A stretch of 64,000 bases of DNA, taken from assembly GCF_947496775.1 (NCBI RefSeq), contig NZ_CANMDU010000001.1:248001-312000 (forward strand). The letters run 5' to 3'. A model generated the notes under the pieces. That model was not told the DNA's origin. It was given only the letters and a program-made list of their open reading frames with translations, and made no database searches. Below, piece after piece: positions 9,137 to 17,604 of this stretch. This DNA is from an uncultured Maribacter sp. Its GTDB lineage: Bacteria > Bacteroidota > Bacteroidia > Flavobacteriales > Flavobacteriaceae. The translations under genes and the position numbers were made by a program. The number at the start of each line of letters is the position of its first letter. The stretch's first letter is position 1.

Positions 9137-9627
9137 ATTTTTATTCTTTTTTTCATTTCCTCCACAATGTTAAAAGCAGCGGGACAAATAGCTACATTTT
9201 TCATGGTAAGATGGCTTATCTGTTGAAACTTTTTTCTATCTGTATGAGGAAACTCTCTACAAGCTTTTGGCCTAACGTCATATATAGAACAGTAATTATC
9301 CGCCCCTAAAAAAGTACAAGGCACTTCCTGTAAAACATAATCATTTTCATCATCTATACGCAAATAGGTATCTATAAATTTCTGAGGCTTTTGTCTAAAA
9401 TGTTTCGCTATTCGTTCCACATCTGCCTTTGTAAATAAGGGACCTGTAGTTTTGCAACAATTAGCACATTTTAAACAATCCGTTTTTTCGAATTCTGATT
9501 CATGCAATTCTTGCATTAAATAATCTAATTTCTTTGGGGCTTTCTTTTTAAGTTTAGTAAAAAACTTTTTATTTTCTGTCTGCTTATCTTTTGCTTTTTT
9601 TCCTAACCCCTTTAGAATGTCCTCCAT
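9133..9627 (-). CDS. YkgJ-family cysteine cluster protein
   Basis: This 164-residue cytoplasmic protein has the YkgJ pattern of eight clustered cysteines: CLKCANCC (about 56-63), then C-(x8)-C in CTFLGADNYC, and RPKACREFPH. The clusters probably bind zinc or an Fe-S centre, and the biochemical role of the family is unsettled. Its start codon overlaps the stop codon of the upstream DUF2059 gene by one base (TAATG), so translation is probably coupled. Its 3' end overlaps the NamZ-like gene. Confidence 0.82.
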   Translation of the reverse strand: MEDILKGLGKKAKDKQTENKKFFTKLKKKAPKKLDYLMQELHESEFEKTDCLKCANCCKTTGPLFTKADVERIAKHFRQKPQKFIDTYLRIDDENDYVLQEVPCTFLGADNYCSIYDVRPKACREFPHTDRKKFQQISHLTMKNVAICPAAFNIVEEMKKRIKI

Positions 9628-10142
9628 TACTTTAATAGGCTTAATGCAGTTTCATATAACTCTCTACTCCAACCCTCCGATACTTTAGAAATCTCAGTTC
9701 CGAGAATCGGTTGCTTTTCTATTATTTTTTTCCCAATTTCAGAATTATAAAACGTATTTAATTTTTCTTTCTGGGCCGGGTTCATTTTAGACCTATCCGC
9801 AACTAATTGCTTTCCTGTTCCACTCTTATAAAATGCCAACATTTTGGTAATCTCCGCTTCTGTAAAATTATTTTTATAAATGGGTTCTAGCAAAGATATC
9901 ATCTCTTTTACAGCCTTACCTTTATTTTCCTTCAAAAACTTCCACCCTTGAGCATTAGCATCGGTCTCAGGAAATCTACCATTTAACATCTTTAATAATT
10001 CATCATATGCATAATTATACTGCCCCATAGACCCATTAACCTCTAAATATTCCGAAACTAAAGTAGTATAACTCTTGTCTTGAGCATTACTAAAAACAGG
10101 AATACTCAAAACAAATAGTAGAATATATTTTAACTGGTTCAT
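9627..10142 (-). CDS. Secreted DUF2059 domain protein
   Basis: I place the start at the ATG at 10142, because the protein then begins with a clean signal peptide (MNQLKYILLFVLSIPVFSNAQ, cleaved after Ala-Gln or before). A longer frame reaches 10226 but adds a charged, non-signal leader that overlaps the promoter. The mature protein of about 150 residues is alpha-helical and shows the DUF2059 pattern around FTEAEITKMLAFYKSGTGKQL. The function of this periplasmic family is unknown. It heads a two-gene operon with the YkgJ gene. Confidence 0.78.
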   Translation of the reverse strand: MNQLKYILLFVLSIPVFSNAQDKSYTTLVSEYLEVNGSMGQYNYAYDELLKMLNGRFPETDANAQGWKFLKENKGKAVKEMISLLEPIYKNNFTEAEITKMLAFYKSGTGKQLVADRSKMNPAQKEKLNTFYNSEIGKKIIEKQPILGTEISKVSEGWSRELYETALSLLK

Positions 10143-10190
10143 GGGTTTCTTTTTAAAATGCATAAAAAATCTCACTTTTGCTGCAAAGTA

Positions 10191-10198
10191 CAAATATA
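10191..10198 (-). promoter_or_regulatory. Bacteroidota -7 element TATATTTG before the DUF2059/YkgJ operon
   Basis: TATATTTG on the minus strand matches the TAnnTTTG consensus. It would start transcription near 10185, giving a leader of about 43 bases to the ATG at 10142. This supports the shorter DUF2059 start. No convincing -33 TTG was identified. Confidence 0.5.
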
Positions 10199-10912
10199 AT
10201 GGATAATGATATTTACGGAGAAGCACTTTTAGATTATCAAAAAGGAAATTACACAGAAGATATTACCACATTTTTATCTTTAGATGAAGAAGATACTCTT
10301 CCTTTACCCTATTTGTTTCGCGATTTTAAAGATATGCCTCCTTTAGAAAAGCAAGCCTTAAAATTATCTAAAGGTACTATTTTAGATATTGGTTGCGGCG
10401 CTGGTAGCCACAGTTTAGAACTTCAAAAAAAAGGATTTTCTATTACCTCCATTGATTCCTCAGCAGGTGCTATTGAAGCTTGTACCCTTAGAGGCCTAAA
10501 AAATGCTATATGTACGGATTTATACCAATTTAAAAAACCAAAATTTGATACCCTTCTTTTATTAATGAACGGTATTGGCATCGCCGGAAGAATAAACCAA
10601 TTAGACACCTTTTTTACGCATTTAAAATCTTTACTAAAACCGAATGGTCAAATTTTACTAGATTCTAGTGATATCCTTTATATGTTCGAAAACGATGAAG
10701 ATGGTGGCTATTGGATTCCAAATGACGTAGATTATTATGGAGAAGTGAGTTTTTACATGAAATATAAAGAAAAAAAAAGCACCACTTTTCCTTGGTTATA
10801 CCTAGATTACAACACCTTACAAAGAGCTGCTAACTATAATAATTTAGATTGCGAATTGGTTTTTGAAGGAGAACATTATGATTTTTTGGCACGTTTAACA
10901 CTCTCTTTATAA
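10199..10912 (+). CDS. Class I SAM-dependent methyltransferase
   Basis: I choose the ATG at 10199 (protein beginning MDNDIYGEALLDYQKG, 237 aa) over an upstream TTG at 10178. Motif I of a Rossmann-fold methyltransferase is clear (ILDIGCGAGSHSLEL, about residues 61-75), followed by an acidic motif II residue in SIDSS and a motif IV/V-like block LLLMNGIGIAG. The C-terminal half would bind the substrate, which cannot be guessed. It diverges from the DUF2059 gene across 56 bp and is followed by the zincin lipoprotein gene on the same strand. Confidence 0.82.
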   Translation: MDNDIYGEALLDYQKGNYTEDITTFLSLDEEDTLPLPYLFRDFKDMPPLEKQALKLSKGTILDIGCGAGSHSLELQKKGFSITSIDSSAGAIEACTLRGLKNAICTDLYQFKKPKFDTLLLLMNGIGIAGRINQLDTFFTHLKSLLKPNGQILLDSSDILYMFENDEDGGYWIPNDVDYYGEVSFYMKYKEKKSTTFPWLYLDYNTLQRAANYNNLDCELVFEGEHYDFLARLTLSL

Positions 10913-10967
10913 TAGTAAGCACTTGTTATTCGTTACGACTTTATATAAAACGCTTATCTTTAGTATT

Positions 10968-11867
10968 ATGAAGAAGTTTCGATTTTTAAGTGTAATACTC
11001 CTATTAGGGTTATTTTTAGCTTGTTCTAAAAAGTCTGCCGATGAAGATGACACAGCAACCAAACTTGTTAATAAAGCTGGTAATTTAAAAGGTTCCGGAG
11101 AATCTGCTAATGATATTTTATCGAACACCAATTTTGATAAAATGTTAATAGAAATTGCATACGTTAAAGGCTTTAAACCTAGCGATGGCGCCATGAATTC
11201 CTTTACGGCATATTTAAAACAACATTCCTTTAAAGAAAATATAGAACTTTCTTATAAAGAACTAAAATCTCCTAATAAAGAAACTTTAAGCTTAGAAGAA
11301 ATAAGCGAATTAGAACAAGAAAACCGTACAGCGTATAACGATGGAAAAACTTTAGCCTTCTATATTTATTTTGCAGATGCCCCTTCCGATGAAGATGATG
11401 AAGAAGAAGATTTAGTTACACTAGGTGCCGTGTATAGAAATACATCCATGATTATTTATGAAAAAACCATTAAAAAATTGGCTGCAACTAATTTTTCGGT
11501 TACCAATGAAGATATAGAAACCCCTACGATAAACCATGAATTTGGACACTTATTAGGCTTAGTAAACTTAGGATTCGAGGACGAACCAAATAGCCCTCTA
11601 AAAACAACTATGGTTAATCCTCATGAAGATACCACCGCTGCCAATCATTGTACTACAGAAGGCTGTTTAATGCGAGCTGAATTACAATTCAGCACCTCTA
11701 ACAAAGGGGCTACTATTTCTTTTAATAGTGGTATTAAAGCTGGTTGTAAATTAAATGCAATTTCCGTACTCCATATGCTGAAAAATAAAAATGCGAAATC
11801 TGGTCTTAACACTATTGACTTAGGAGCAGAATGTATTTTAGATTTAAAAGCTAATGGTGGTAGGTAG
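10968..11867 (+). CDS. Zincin-type membrane metalloprotease lipoprotein
   Basis: The start is the ATG at 10968, which gives a lipoprotein signal MKKFRFLSVILLLGLFLAC (lipobox LFLAC). The longer frame from 10923 adds a non-signal leader. The roughly 300-residue protein has an acidic linker (DEDDEEEED region) and a zinc-protease motif HEFGHLLGLVNLG (about residues 190-202), followed about 50 residues later by CLMRA, a possible Met-turn. This resembles the metzincin/archaemetzincin organisation. The third zinc ligand is not obvious. A near-consensus TATCTTTA lies 7 bases before the ATG, suggesting a very short leader. Confidence 0.72.
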   Translation: MKKFRFLSVILLLGLFLACSKKSADEDDTATKLVNKAGNLKGSGESANDILSNTNFDKMLIEIAYVKGFKPSDGAMNSFTAYLKQHSFKENIELSYKELKSPNKETLSLEEISELEQENRTAYNDGKTLAFYIYFADAPSDEDDEEEDLVTLGAVYRNTSMIIYEKTIKKLAATNFSVTNEDIETPTINHEFGHLLGLVNLGFEDEPNSPLKTTMVNPHEDTTAANHCTTEGCLMRAELQFSTSNKGATISFNSGIKAGCKLNAISVLHMLKNKNAKSGLNTIDLGAECILDLKANGGR

Positions 11868-11970
11868 GTTGTGATGGTTAGAAAGAAAAAATATTTCTGT
11901 CAAAAAAATAATATAAAAGAGGTTTTTGGGGAAAAATAAAGCAAAAGACCAAGAGTTAAAATTGAAGCTT

Positions 11971-12603
11971 TTAAGGAATATTTAAATATTTATGTGTTTG
12001 TAATGACACTTTCCACTTAGGATTTGCCATTACATAATCCACAATAAGCGGCACAACTTTATCCTTTACGCTCCATTCTGGTTGCAAATAGAGTATACAA
12101 TCTTTGTTAGTAAGAGCAGCCTGTTCTTCTGCAAAAATTAAATCGTGCTTATTAAAAACAATTATCTTTAATTCATGCGCCTTATCATACACTTCACCAA
12201 ATGGTAATTTGTTCTTTTTTGGCGACAAACAAATCCAATCCCAATCTCCGGATAACTTATAGGCACCAGAAGTTTCTATATGGGTTTTTAAATTCTTTTC
12301 TTTTAAAGACTTAGTAAGTGGTCCCATATCCCAAGTTAAAGGCTCTCCTCCCGTCACTACTATAGTATCAGAATATTTTGCCGCTTTATCCGCTATACCG
12401 CCTATTTCCGTAGGAGGATGTGTTTCCGCATTCCAACTCTCTTTAACATCACACCAATGACAACCGACATCGCAACCACCAACTCTAATAAAATACGCGG
12501 CCGTACCTTTATAAAAACCTTCTCCTTGGATTGTATAAAATTCTTCCATCAAAGGAAGCATCTCTCCTTTATTTACTAGTGCTAACACATCTTCATTTAC
12601 CAT
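11971..12603 (-). CDS. queE: 7-carboxy-7-deazaguanine synthase QueE
   Basis: A radical-SAM enzyme that converts 6-carboxy-tetrahydropterin to 7-carboxy-7-deazaguanine in the queuosine precursor pathway. It begins with the substrate-binding block LPLMEEFYTIQGEG, and the iron-sulfur motif reads GGCDVGCHWCD, a Cx3Cx2C spacing. VVTGGEP is the SAM-binding GGE block. The length of 210 residues is normal. I choose the ATG at 12603 rather than one at 12618, because the alternative lies inside the palindrome and the -7 element sits between the two. No other queuosine genes are adjacent. Confidence 0.9.
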   Translation of the reverse strand: MVNEDVLALVNKGEMLPLMEEFYTIQGEGFYKGTAAYFIRVGGCDVGCHWCDVKESWNAETHPPTEIGGIADKAAKYSDTIVVTGGEPLTWDMGPLTKSLKEKNLKTHIETSGAYKLSGDWDWICLSPKKNKLPFGEVYDKAHELKIIVFNKHDLIFAEEQAALTNKDCILYLQPEWSVKDKVVPLIVDYVMANPKWKVSLQTHKYLNIP

Positions 12604-12607
12604 TTTG

Positions 12608-12632
12608 CAAAGATACATCTAAGTTCTTAGAT
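12608..12632 (-). promoter_or_regulatory. queE promoter (-7 TATCTTTG) with adjacent palindrome
   Basis: On the minus strand TATCTTTG (12608-12615) matches TAnnTTTG exactly and ends 4 bases before the queE ATG, so the mRNA would be leaderless or nearly so. Directly upstream, 12617-12632 is a perfect palindrome ATCTAAG-N2-CTTAGAT, positioned where a repressor would block RNA polymerase. Confidence 0.5.
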
Positions 12633-12902
12633 AATTATTCTCGCCAATGGGTTAAATACCGTAAAATCATCTAAATAAAGAAACACTATTACCTTTTAAA
12701 ACTTCATAGACCTGTCTTAAGGTAGCTCACCCTGTATAATTTAAGAATCGTCTATTAGGTTTTATGTTTAACAAAATTTAACAGCTCAATAAATTCCTAT
12801 ATACCAGAAGCTAAAGCATAAAAGAAGGCATAACTACTATTTTCAAAGCATGCAGACTTTACAATTGCCCAAAAATCCCCTATTTTTATAAAAAAATATT
12901 TC

Positions 12903-14411
12903 ATGGCTACCAAAGAGGAGTTCTTTGCACATATAGAAAAAGGGTATACCACCAAAGGAGATTTTATTACCATGGGTGCTGCAATGTTAGAAAACGAAGC
13001 AGTAACCAATGCTTTGGTTAAAATTCCTTTAAGAACATTAAACAGACATGGGTTAATTGCTGGCGCTACGGGTACGGGTAAAACAAAAACACTTCAAGTT
13101 CTTGCCGAAAATCTATCCGAAAAAGGTATTCCGGTACTGTTAATGGATTTAAAAGGTGATTTAAGTGGCCTTGCTCAACCAAGTCCGGGACATGTCAAAA
13201 TTAATGAACGTCATGAAAAAATAGGGATTCCGTTTGATGCTAAAGGGTTCCCTGTAGAAATATTATCTCTGTCAGAACAAGATGGTGTAAAACTTAGAGC
13301 CACTGTATCTGAATTTGGCCCCATATTACTTTCTAGAATATTAGATTTAACAGAAACCCAAGAAGGGATAGTTGCTGTAGTTTTTAAATATTGTGATGAT
13401 AACAAATTACCTTTATTAGACCTTAAAGATTTTAAAAAAGTATTACAATACGCCACCGGAACCGGAAAAGCAGAATTTGTTAAAGAATATGGTCGTATTT
13501 CCACAAGTTCTACGGGTACTATTCTTAGAAAAATAATTGAATTAGAGCAGCAAGGAGCCGATTTGTTTTTTGGAGAAAAATCTTTTGATGTTGACGACCT
13601 AACTAGGATTGATGAAAATGGAAAAGGATATATAAACATTCTTCGTTTAACAGATATTCAAGATAAACCCAAGCTTTTCTCCACATTTATGTTAAGCTTA
13701 TTGGCTGAGATTTACTCTACCTTTCCGGAGCAAGGAGATAGTGACCGTCCAGAATTGATATTATTTATTGATGAAGCGCACTTAATTTTTAAAGAAGCTT
13801 CTAAGGCATTATTAGACCAAATAGAGAGTATTGTAAAACTAATTCGTTCTAAAGGAATAGGACTTTATTTTGTAACTCAAAACCCAACGGATGTTCCTAA
13901 CGAAGTATTATCGCAATTAGGGCTTAAAGTTCAACACGCCTTGCGTGCTTTTACTGCCAGAGATAGAAAAGCCATTAAACTTACAGCCGAAAATTATCCT
14001 GAATCGGATTTTTATGATACCAAAGAAGTTTTAACTTCTTTAGGAATTGGGGAAGCTCTAATTTCTGCTTTAGATGAAAAAGGAAGGCCTACTCCGCTTG
14101 CTGCTACACTTTTAAGAGCACCTATGAGTAGAATGGATGTGCTTACTGACAAAGAACTTAAAGAAGCTATTAATAACTCCGCTTTAGTTAAAAAATATAA
14201 TGAAGATATAGACCGGGAAAGTGCTTATGAAATTCTAAATGAAAAAATAGAAAAAGCAGAAAAAGAAGCGGAAAAAGAAAAAAATAAACCCAGAACAAGA
14301 AAAACATCTTCTAGAAGAACTAGTACAAGACAAAACCCAATTATAAAAGTTCTAACAAGTGCCACTTTTATACGCGGCGTTTTAGGAGTACTGAAAAAAG
14401 TTATGCGTTAA
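12903..14411 (+). CDS. HerA-like ATPase, DUF853 (YjgR) family
   Basis: A 502-residue cytoplasmic P-loop ATPase of the HerA/FtsK superfamily. Walker A is GATGTGKT (54-61) and Walker B is LILFIDEAH (about 287-295). The DUF853 core runs from the N-terminus to about residue 430. A basic, lysine/arginine-rich tail (RTRKTSSRRTSTR, about 465-480) may contact nucleic acid. The YjgR branch has no firmly known role. A lipoprotein gene follows 5 bp downstream and may be cotranscribed, though its product would be in another compartment. Confidence 0.85.
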   Translation: MATKEEFFAHIEKGYTTKGDFITMGAAMLENEAVTNALVKIPLRTLNRHGLIAGATGTGKTKTLQVLAENLSEKGIPVLLMDLKGDLSGLAQPSPGHVKINERHEKIGIPFDAKGFPVEILSLSEQDGVKLRATVSEFGPILLSRILDLTETQEGIVAVVFKYCDDNKLPLLDLKDFKKVLQYATGTGKAEFVKEYGRISTSSTGTILRKIIELEQQGADLFFGEKSFDVDDLTRIDENGKGYINILRLTDIQDKPKLFSTFMLSLLAEIYSTFPEQGDSDRPELILFIDEAHLIFKEASKALLDQIESIVKLIRSKGIGLYFVTQNPTDVPNEVLSQLGLKVQHALRAFTARDRKAIKLTAENYPESDFYDTKEVLTSLGIGEALISALDEKGRPTPLAATLLRAPMSRMDVLTDKELKEAINNSALVKKYNEDIDRESAYEILNEKIEKAEKEAEKEKNKPRTRKTSSRRTSTRQNPIIKVLTSATFIRGVLGVLKKVMR

Positions 14412-14416
14412 TACCT

Positions 14417-14974
14417 ATGAAAAATATATTAAGAACATTTTGCCTATTAGCCGTTTTGTTGTTTTGTCAATGTCAAAAAGAAAAAGACACCACTTTTTTA
14501 ATTACTTCGGAACAAATAGGAAAGCTCAAAAAAAATAGCCTAACAAGAGATATAGAACTTATTTACGAGGAAGATTCTATTGTTCGAGATACGGTAAGGG
14601 GTAACTTTGGTTCTAATGCCAGTAAAATACAAATTTTTGAAAAAGGTGGAAAAAAATTGCTAACCCTTACCCCTAATAGAGATAGTATTCCTTCTATTGA
14701 AAACATACTTATTAACGACCCTAGGTTCACAACAGATAATGGTATAAATACAAAAAGTACTTTTAAAGACATTAAAGAAAAGTATGCTATTAAGAAAATA
14801 ATTACCTCTTTAAACAATGTGCTAATCCTTTTAAAAGACAGCGACATATACTTTACTATTGACAAGAAAGAATTACCAGAAAATTTACGTTACAAAACAA
14901 ATACCAATATAGAAGAAGTGCAAATTCCCGATGTTGCAAAAATTAAGTATATGATGATTAGTTGGGATTCTTAA
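14417..14974 (+). CDS. Hypothetical lipoprotein
   Basis: A 185-residue protein with a lipoprotein signal (LLAVLLFCQCQ, two cysteines at the lipobox region). The remainder is mixed alpha/beta, rich in Lys, Ile and Asn, with no motif I recognise. It starts 5 bp after the HerA-like gene, so it is probably expressed with it. It converges on the NUDIX gene, which ends 12 bp further on. Confidence 0.6.
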   Translation: MKNILRTFCLLAVLLFCQCQKEKDTTFLITSEQIGKLKKNSLTRDIELIYEEDSIVRDTVRGNFGSNASKIQIFEKGGKKLLTLTPNRDSIPSIENILINDPRFTTDNGINTKSTFKDIKEKYAIKKIITSLNNVLILLKDSDIYFTIDKKELPENLRYKTNTNIEEVQIPDVAKIKYMMISWDS

Positions 14975-14986
14975 ATAAATATATTT

Positions 14987-15505
14987 TTAATTTATACTTT
15001 CGGCAATACGCTTTAACAAAAAAGTTTCCCGTTCAATAGACATTCCTTTTTTATCACTTGTAGCCATTGTCCTTTTATTATGATTAATGGCTTCATGGAT
15101 ATTAACCCATACGGCTTTCATACCATTATTCGTTTCGTAATGTTCCATGTTTGCCGTTCCAAGCTCTTTGTTAACATCGCAAGTATAACAATATGAAATC
15201 ATATGTTGCACGTCATAACCTGATTTGTACCACGGCCTATACTCTTCATAAAGACCAAAAGGCTTAATGTTTCTAATATTTTTTGCCCCCGTTTCTTCTA
15301 TAAGCTCCCGTACCATACCTTCTATTTTATCCTCTCCCAAATCCAAACCGCCACCAGGAAGGCTATAGTCTTCATATCTTTCTGTATAAAGCAACAAAAT
15401 AGTATCTCCTTGAACCGCTATACTCCTTGTAGATAATCTTGTAAAAACAGATTTATTCTCTAAAGTATTTATTTCAGGATGATAATGGGTTTTTAGTTTT
15501 TGCAT
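14987..15505 (-). CDS. NUDIX hydrolase
   Basis: A 172-residue cytoplasmic enzyme with a perfect Nudix box GX5EX7REUXEEXGU (G52 to G73; catalytic glutamates in RELIEETG). It would hydrolyse a nucleoside diphosphate linked to another moiety. The substrate is not evident, and the N-terminal 20 residues are an extension before the fold. A -7-like element lies about 195 bases upstream, implying an unusually long leader. Confidence 0.85.
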   Translation of the reverse strand: MQKLKTHYHPEINTLENKSVFTRLSTRSIAVQGDTILLLYTERYEDYSLPGGGLDLGEDKIEGMVRELIEETGAKNIRNIKPFGLYEEYRPWYKSGYDVQHMISYCYTCDVNKELGTANMEHYETNNGMKAVWVNIHEAINHNKRTMATSDKKGMSIERETFLLKRIAESIN

Positions 15506-15699
15506 TAAGATGGTTTAGGCTTTCTTTTAAATTCGTAAATAGCAATCTTATATAGGAAAAGACTGCGTCTAGTTACTCGATTGTTACAGGAAACTCATGC
15601 GTAGCGCACTAATAAATTCTTGTGTTTTAATCCCAAATTGAACAATTATTTTTATACATTTCTGGATTTATTTCTTGTATTTTCTCAATTTTCAAATTA

Positions 15700-15707
15700 C
15701 AAATATA
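15700..15707 (-). promoter_or_regulatory. -7 element TATATTTG upstream of the NUDIX gene
   Basis: TATATTTG on the minus strand matches the Bacteroidota TAnnTTTG consensus in the space between the HxlR gene stop (15736) and the NUDIX start (15505). If used, it leaves a leader of about 190 bases in which I see no open frame. The rest of 15506-15735 shows nothing else. Confidence 0.4.
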
Positions 15708-15735
15708 AACAACCTTTACAACTAAATTTGCAGTA

Positions 15736-16164
15736 TTATTTAATATGAAACTTCTCTTTATTTGCCAATATAGTAGGGTTATTCAATTGCATCCACTCGG
15801 TGAGTTCTATTAATTTCTCAACATAATTCTTACCAAAAGAAGTTAAACTATACTCTACTCGTATTGGAACTTCCGGGTACATTTCTCTATGTACGTACCC
15901 ATTACTCTCTAAGGCTTTAAGCCTTTCACTTAATACTTTATTAGATATTCCATAAACATACTTCTTTAGTTTATTAAAACGTAAAATTGGAAAGTAACCC
16001 AAATACAAAATAATAAGAATACTCCATTTATCAGAAGATAAAGACAATACATCCCGGATCGTACATAACTCTGGTGGGTTACGGTAATCTATATGCCCAA
16101 ACATATTTTTTATTTTTTTTGCATTTTTAATATGCTGATTATCAACAATAGTTTCTTTTTCCAT
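15736..16164 (-). CDS. HxlR family transcriptional regulator
   Basis: A 142-residue winged-helix protein. The HxlR signature is visible: the start of the domain with a conserved cysteine (PPELCTIRDVLSL, C34), DKWSILIILYL, and the recognition helix with ISNKVLSERLKALESNGYV. HxlR proteins are usually dimeric, cysteine-based sensors of electrophiles or redox stress that repress an adjacent gene. The divergent alpha/beta hydrolase is the likely target, and an inverted repeat of the expected type lies between the two. Confidence 0.87.
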   Translation of the reverse strand: MEKETIVDNQHIKNAKKIKNMFGHIDYRNPPELCTIRDVLSLSSDKWSILIILYLGYFPILRFNKLKKYVYGISNKVLSERLKALESNGYVHREMYPEVPIRVEYSLTSFGKNYVEKLIELTEWMQLNNPTILANKEKFHIK

Positions 16165-16198
16165 ACCTAATACATTCTAAGTAACTTCGCAAATTCTA

Positions 16199-16217
16199 AA
16201 AAGTAATTTGTACTTTT
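16199..16217. promoter_or_regulatory. Candidate HxlR operator (inverted repeat)
   Basis: AAAAGTA-ATTTG-TACTTTT is a perfect 7-bp inverted repeat with a 5-base spacer. It lies 34 bases before the HxlR start and 38 before the hydrolase start. The AGTA...TACT core resembles sites bound by HxlR/YodB-type repressors. The assignment rests on position and symmetry. Confidence 0.45.
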
Positions 16218-16255
16218 AACTCTCTTTACAAGAGTAAGTTACTAAATGTAACCAT

Positions 16256-17095
16256 ATGAAAAAACTTTTTTACAAAATACTACCATTAGCATACGGCAAA
16301 TATTTTGACTTATATGCGCTTTTCTTCCCGAAGAAAACAGCCAAAAAGGCCTTTTATTTCTTTTGCACCATTCGTAAAGGACGAGTATTACCACACCAAA
16401 AAGAATTTTTAGACGGTGCAAAAAAAGAAATTATATCCATAGAAAACCATGATATCCAAACCTATCAATGGCCTGGAAGCAAGGAAACGGTCTTACTCGT
16501 TCATGGATGGGAAAGCAATACTTTTCGATGGAGAAATCTAATTAAAAAATTAAAAGAAGCAAATTATAATATTATTGCCTTTGATGCTCCAGGTCATGGG
16601 TATTCCACAGGAAAATATTTATATGCTCCTTTATACGCCCATGCTATACAGGCTAATATAGACAAACACCAGCCAACACATCTTATTGGACATTCTTTAG
16701 GTGGTATGACCGTTATCTATAATGAATATATAAACAAAAACGAATTTATAGATAAGATCGTTACCATAGGTTCCCCTTCTGAGTTTTATAAACTGATGAA
16801 TAACTACCAAAATATATTAAAGTTTAACAACAGAGTTTTAGTGGCTTTGGATAACTATATAAAAGACCGTTTTGGTTTTCACGTTAAAGATTTTTCAACC
16901 TCCGAATATATTAAAAATAATACCAACAAAGGGCTACTTTTCCATGATAAGTTAGATAAAATAGCGCCATATATTGATTCTGAAAATGTCCACAAAAACT
17001 GGAAAAATAGTAAATTCGTTACCACCGAAGGCTTAGGCCATTCCATGCATCAAGAAAGTGTAAACGATGAAATTTTAAATTTCTTAAACGAGTAA
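16256..17095 (+). CDS. Alpha/beta hydrolase
   Basis: A 279-residue cytoplasmic hydrolase. The oxyanion-hole block VHGWES (about 82-87), the nucleophile elbow GHSLGG with S147, and a late histidine in GLGHSMH (about 262) give a plausible triad. The acid is probably the Asp in HDKLDKIAP. The first 50 residues are a hydrophobic/basic extension that may associate with the membrane. It is divergent from the HxlR regulator and probably controlled by it. The substrate is unknown. Confidence 0.82.
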   Translation: MKKLFYKILPLAYGKYFDLYALFFPKKTAKKAFYFFCTIRKGRVLPHQKEFLDGAKKEIISIENHDIQTYQWPGSKETVLLVHGWESNTFRWRNLIKKLKEANYNIIAFDAPGHGYSTGKYLYAPLYAHAIQANIDKHQPTHLIGHSLGGMTVIYNEYINKNEFIDKIVTIGSPSEFYKLMNNYQNILKFNNRVLVALDNYIKDRFGFHVKDFSTSEYIKNNTNKGLLFHDKLDKIAPYIDSENVHKNWKNSKFVTTEGLGHSMHQESVNDEILNFLNE

Positions 17096-17410
17096 AAACA
17101 TACAAAACAGTATTTCTTTTCATTTTACCATTCCGGTACATAATTTAGAAGAATGCTGTACTTTTTCCAAAGACATATTAAACTAACAAACTTTACCAGT
17201 ACCCATTTCTACGCTGGGCCTCCTTGAAACACCTTGCCACTTTTTGCTAAAGCGTTGCAAGAAAAAAAAGTACTATTTGTTATTGTACCCTACATTAGAT
17301 TTGAAGGAGAAATAAGAAGACAAGCAACTATATTCTTTTTAGACCCTCTGGTAATGCTTTAGAATTTAAATCTTAAAAATACATCTCCACTATTTACTAC
17401 ATAAAATCCG
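17096..17410. other. Non-coding spacer
   Basis: This 315-base stretch lies between the convergent hydrolase and small membrane protein genes. I find no open frame with a plausible start, no hairpin followed by a T-run, and no repeat shared with the rest of the window. Confidence 0.5.
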
Positions 17411-17599
17411 CTACTTTGCCCCTCCTTTAAGCTTAGTTCTTAAAACAATGTAAACACTATAAAATGCTCCAAACAGTAATGCTATTTTTCCTTTATAAAA
17501 AATCATTTCTTGCGAATAATCCCCTTCTATAATTAAGGAAATTATAACAAACAAAACCATTGCTACAAGAACTTGAATTACCACTTTTTTCGCATCCAT
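17411..17599 (-). CDS. Small two-helix membrane protein, 62 aa
   Basis: I choose the ATG at 17599 (beginning MDAKKVVIQVLVAMV), 5 bp after the stop of the esterase gene. A longer frame extends to 17674 inside the esterase gene. Two hydrophobic helices (about 6-24 and 38-54) are joined by a polar loop (EGDYSQEMIFYKGK), and the tail is basic (RTKLKGGAK). It is probably translated from the esterase transcript. The family was not recognised. Confidence 0.6.
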   Translation of the reverse strand: MDAKKVVIQVLVAMVLFVIISLIIEGDYSQEMIFYKGKIALLFGAFYSVYIVLRTKLKGGAK

Positions 17600-17604
17600 T
17601 TTAA

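Noticed and set aside
11041-11060. Acidic linker of the zincin lipoprotein as a calcium-binding EF-hand
   Set aside because: The acidic residues do not follow the 12-residue EF-hand spacing.
13211-13639. A 142-codon minus-strand frame inside the HerA-like ATPase gene
   Set aside because: Antisense to a conserved ATPase, without start context or recognisable motif.
15506-15735. A riboswitch in the long NUDIX leader
   Set aside because: No stable stem set or conserved riboswitch core could be recognised; only the -7 element is reported.
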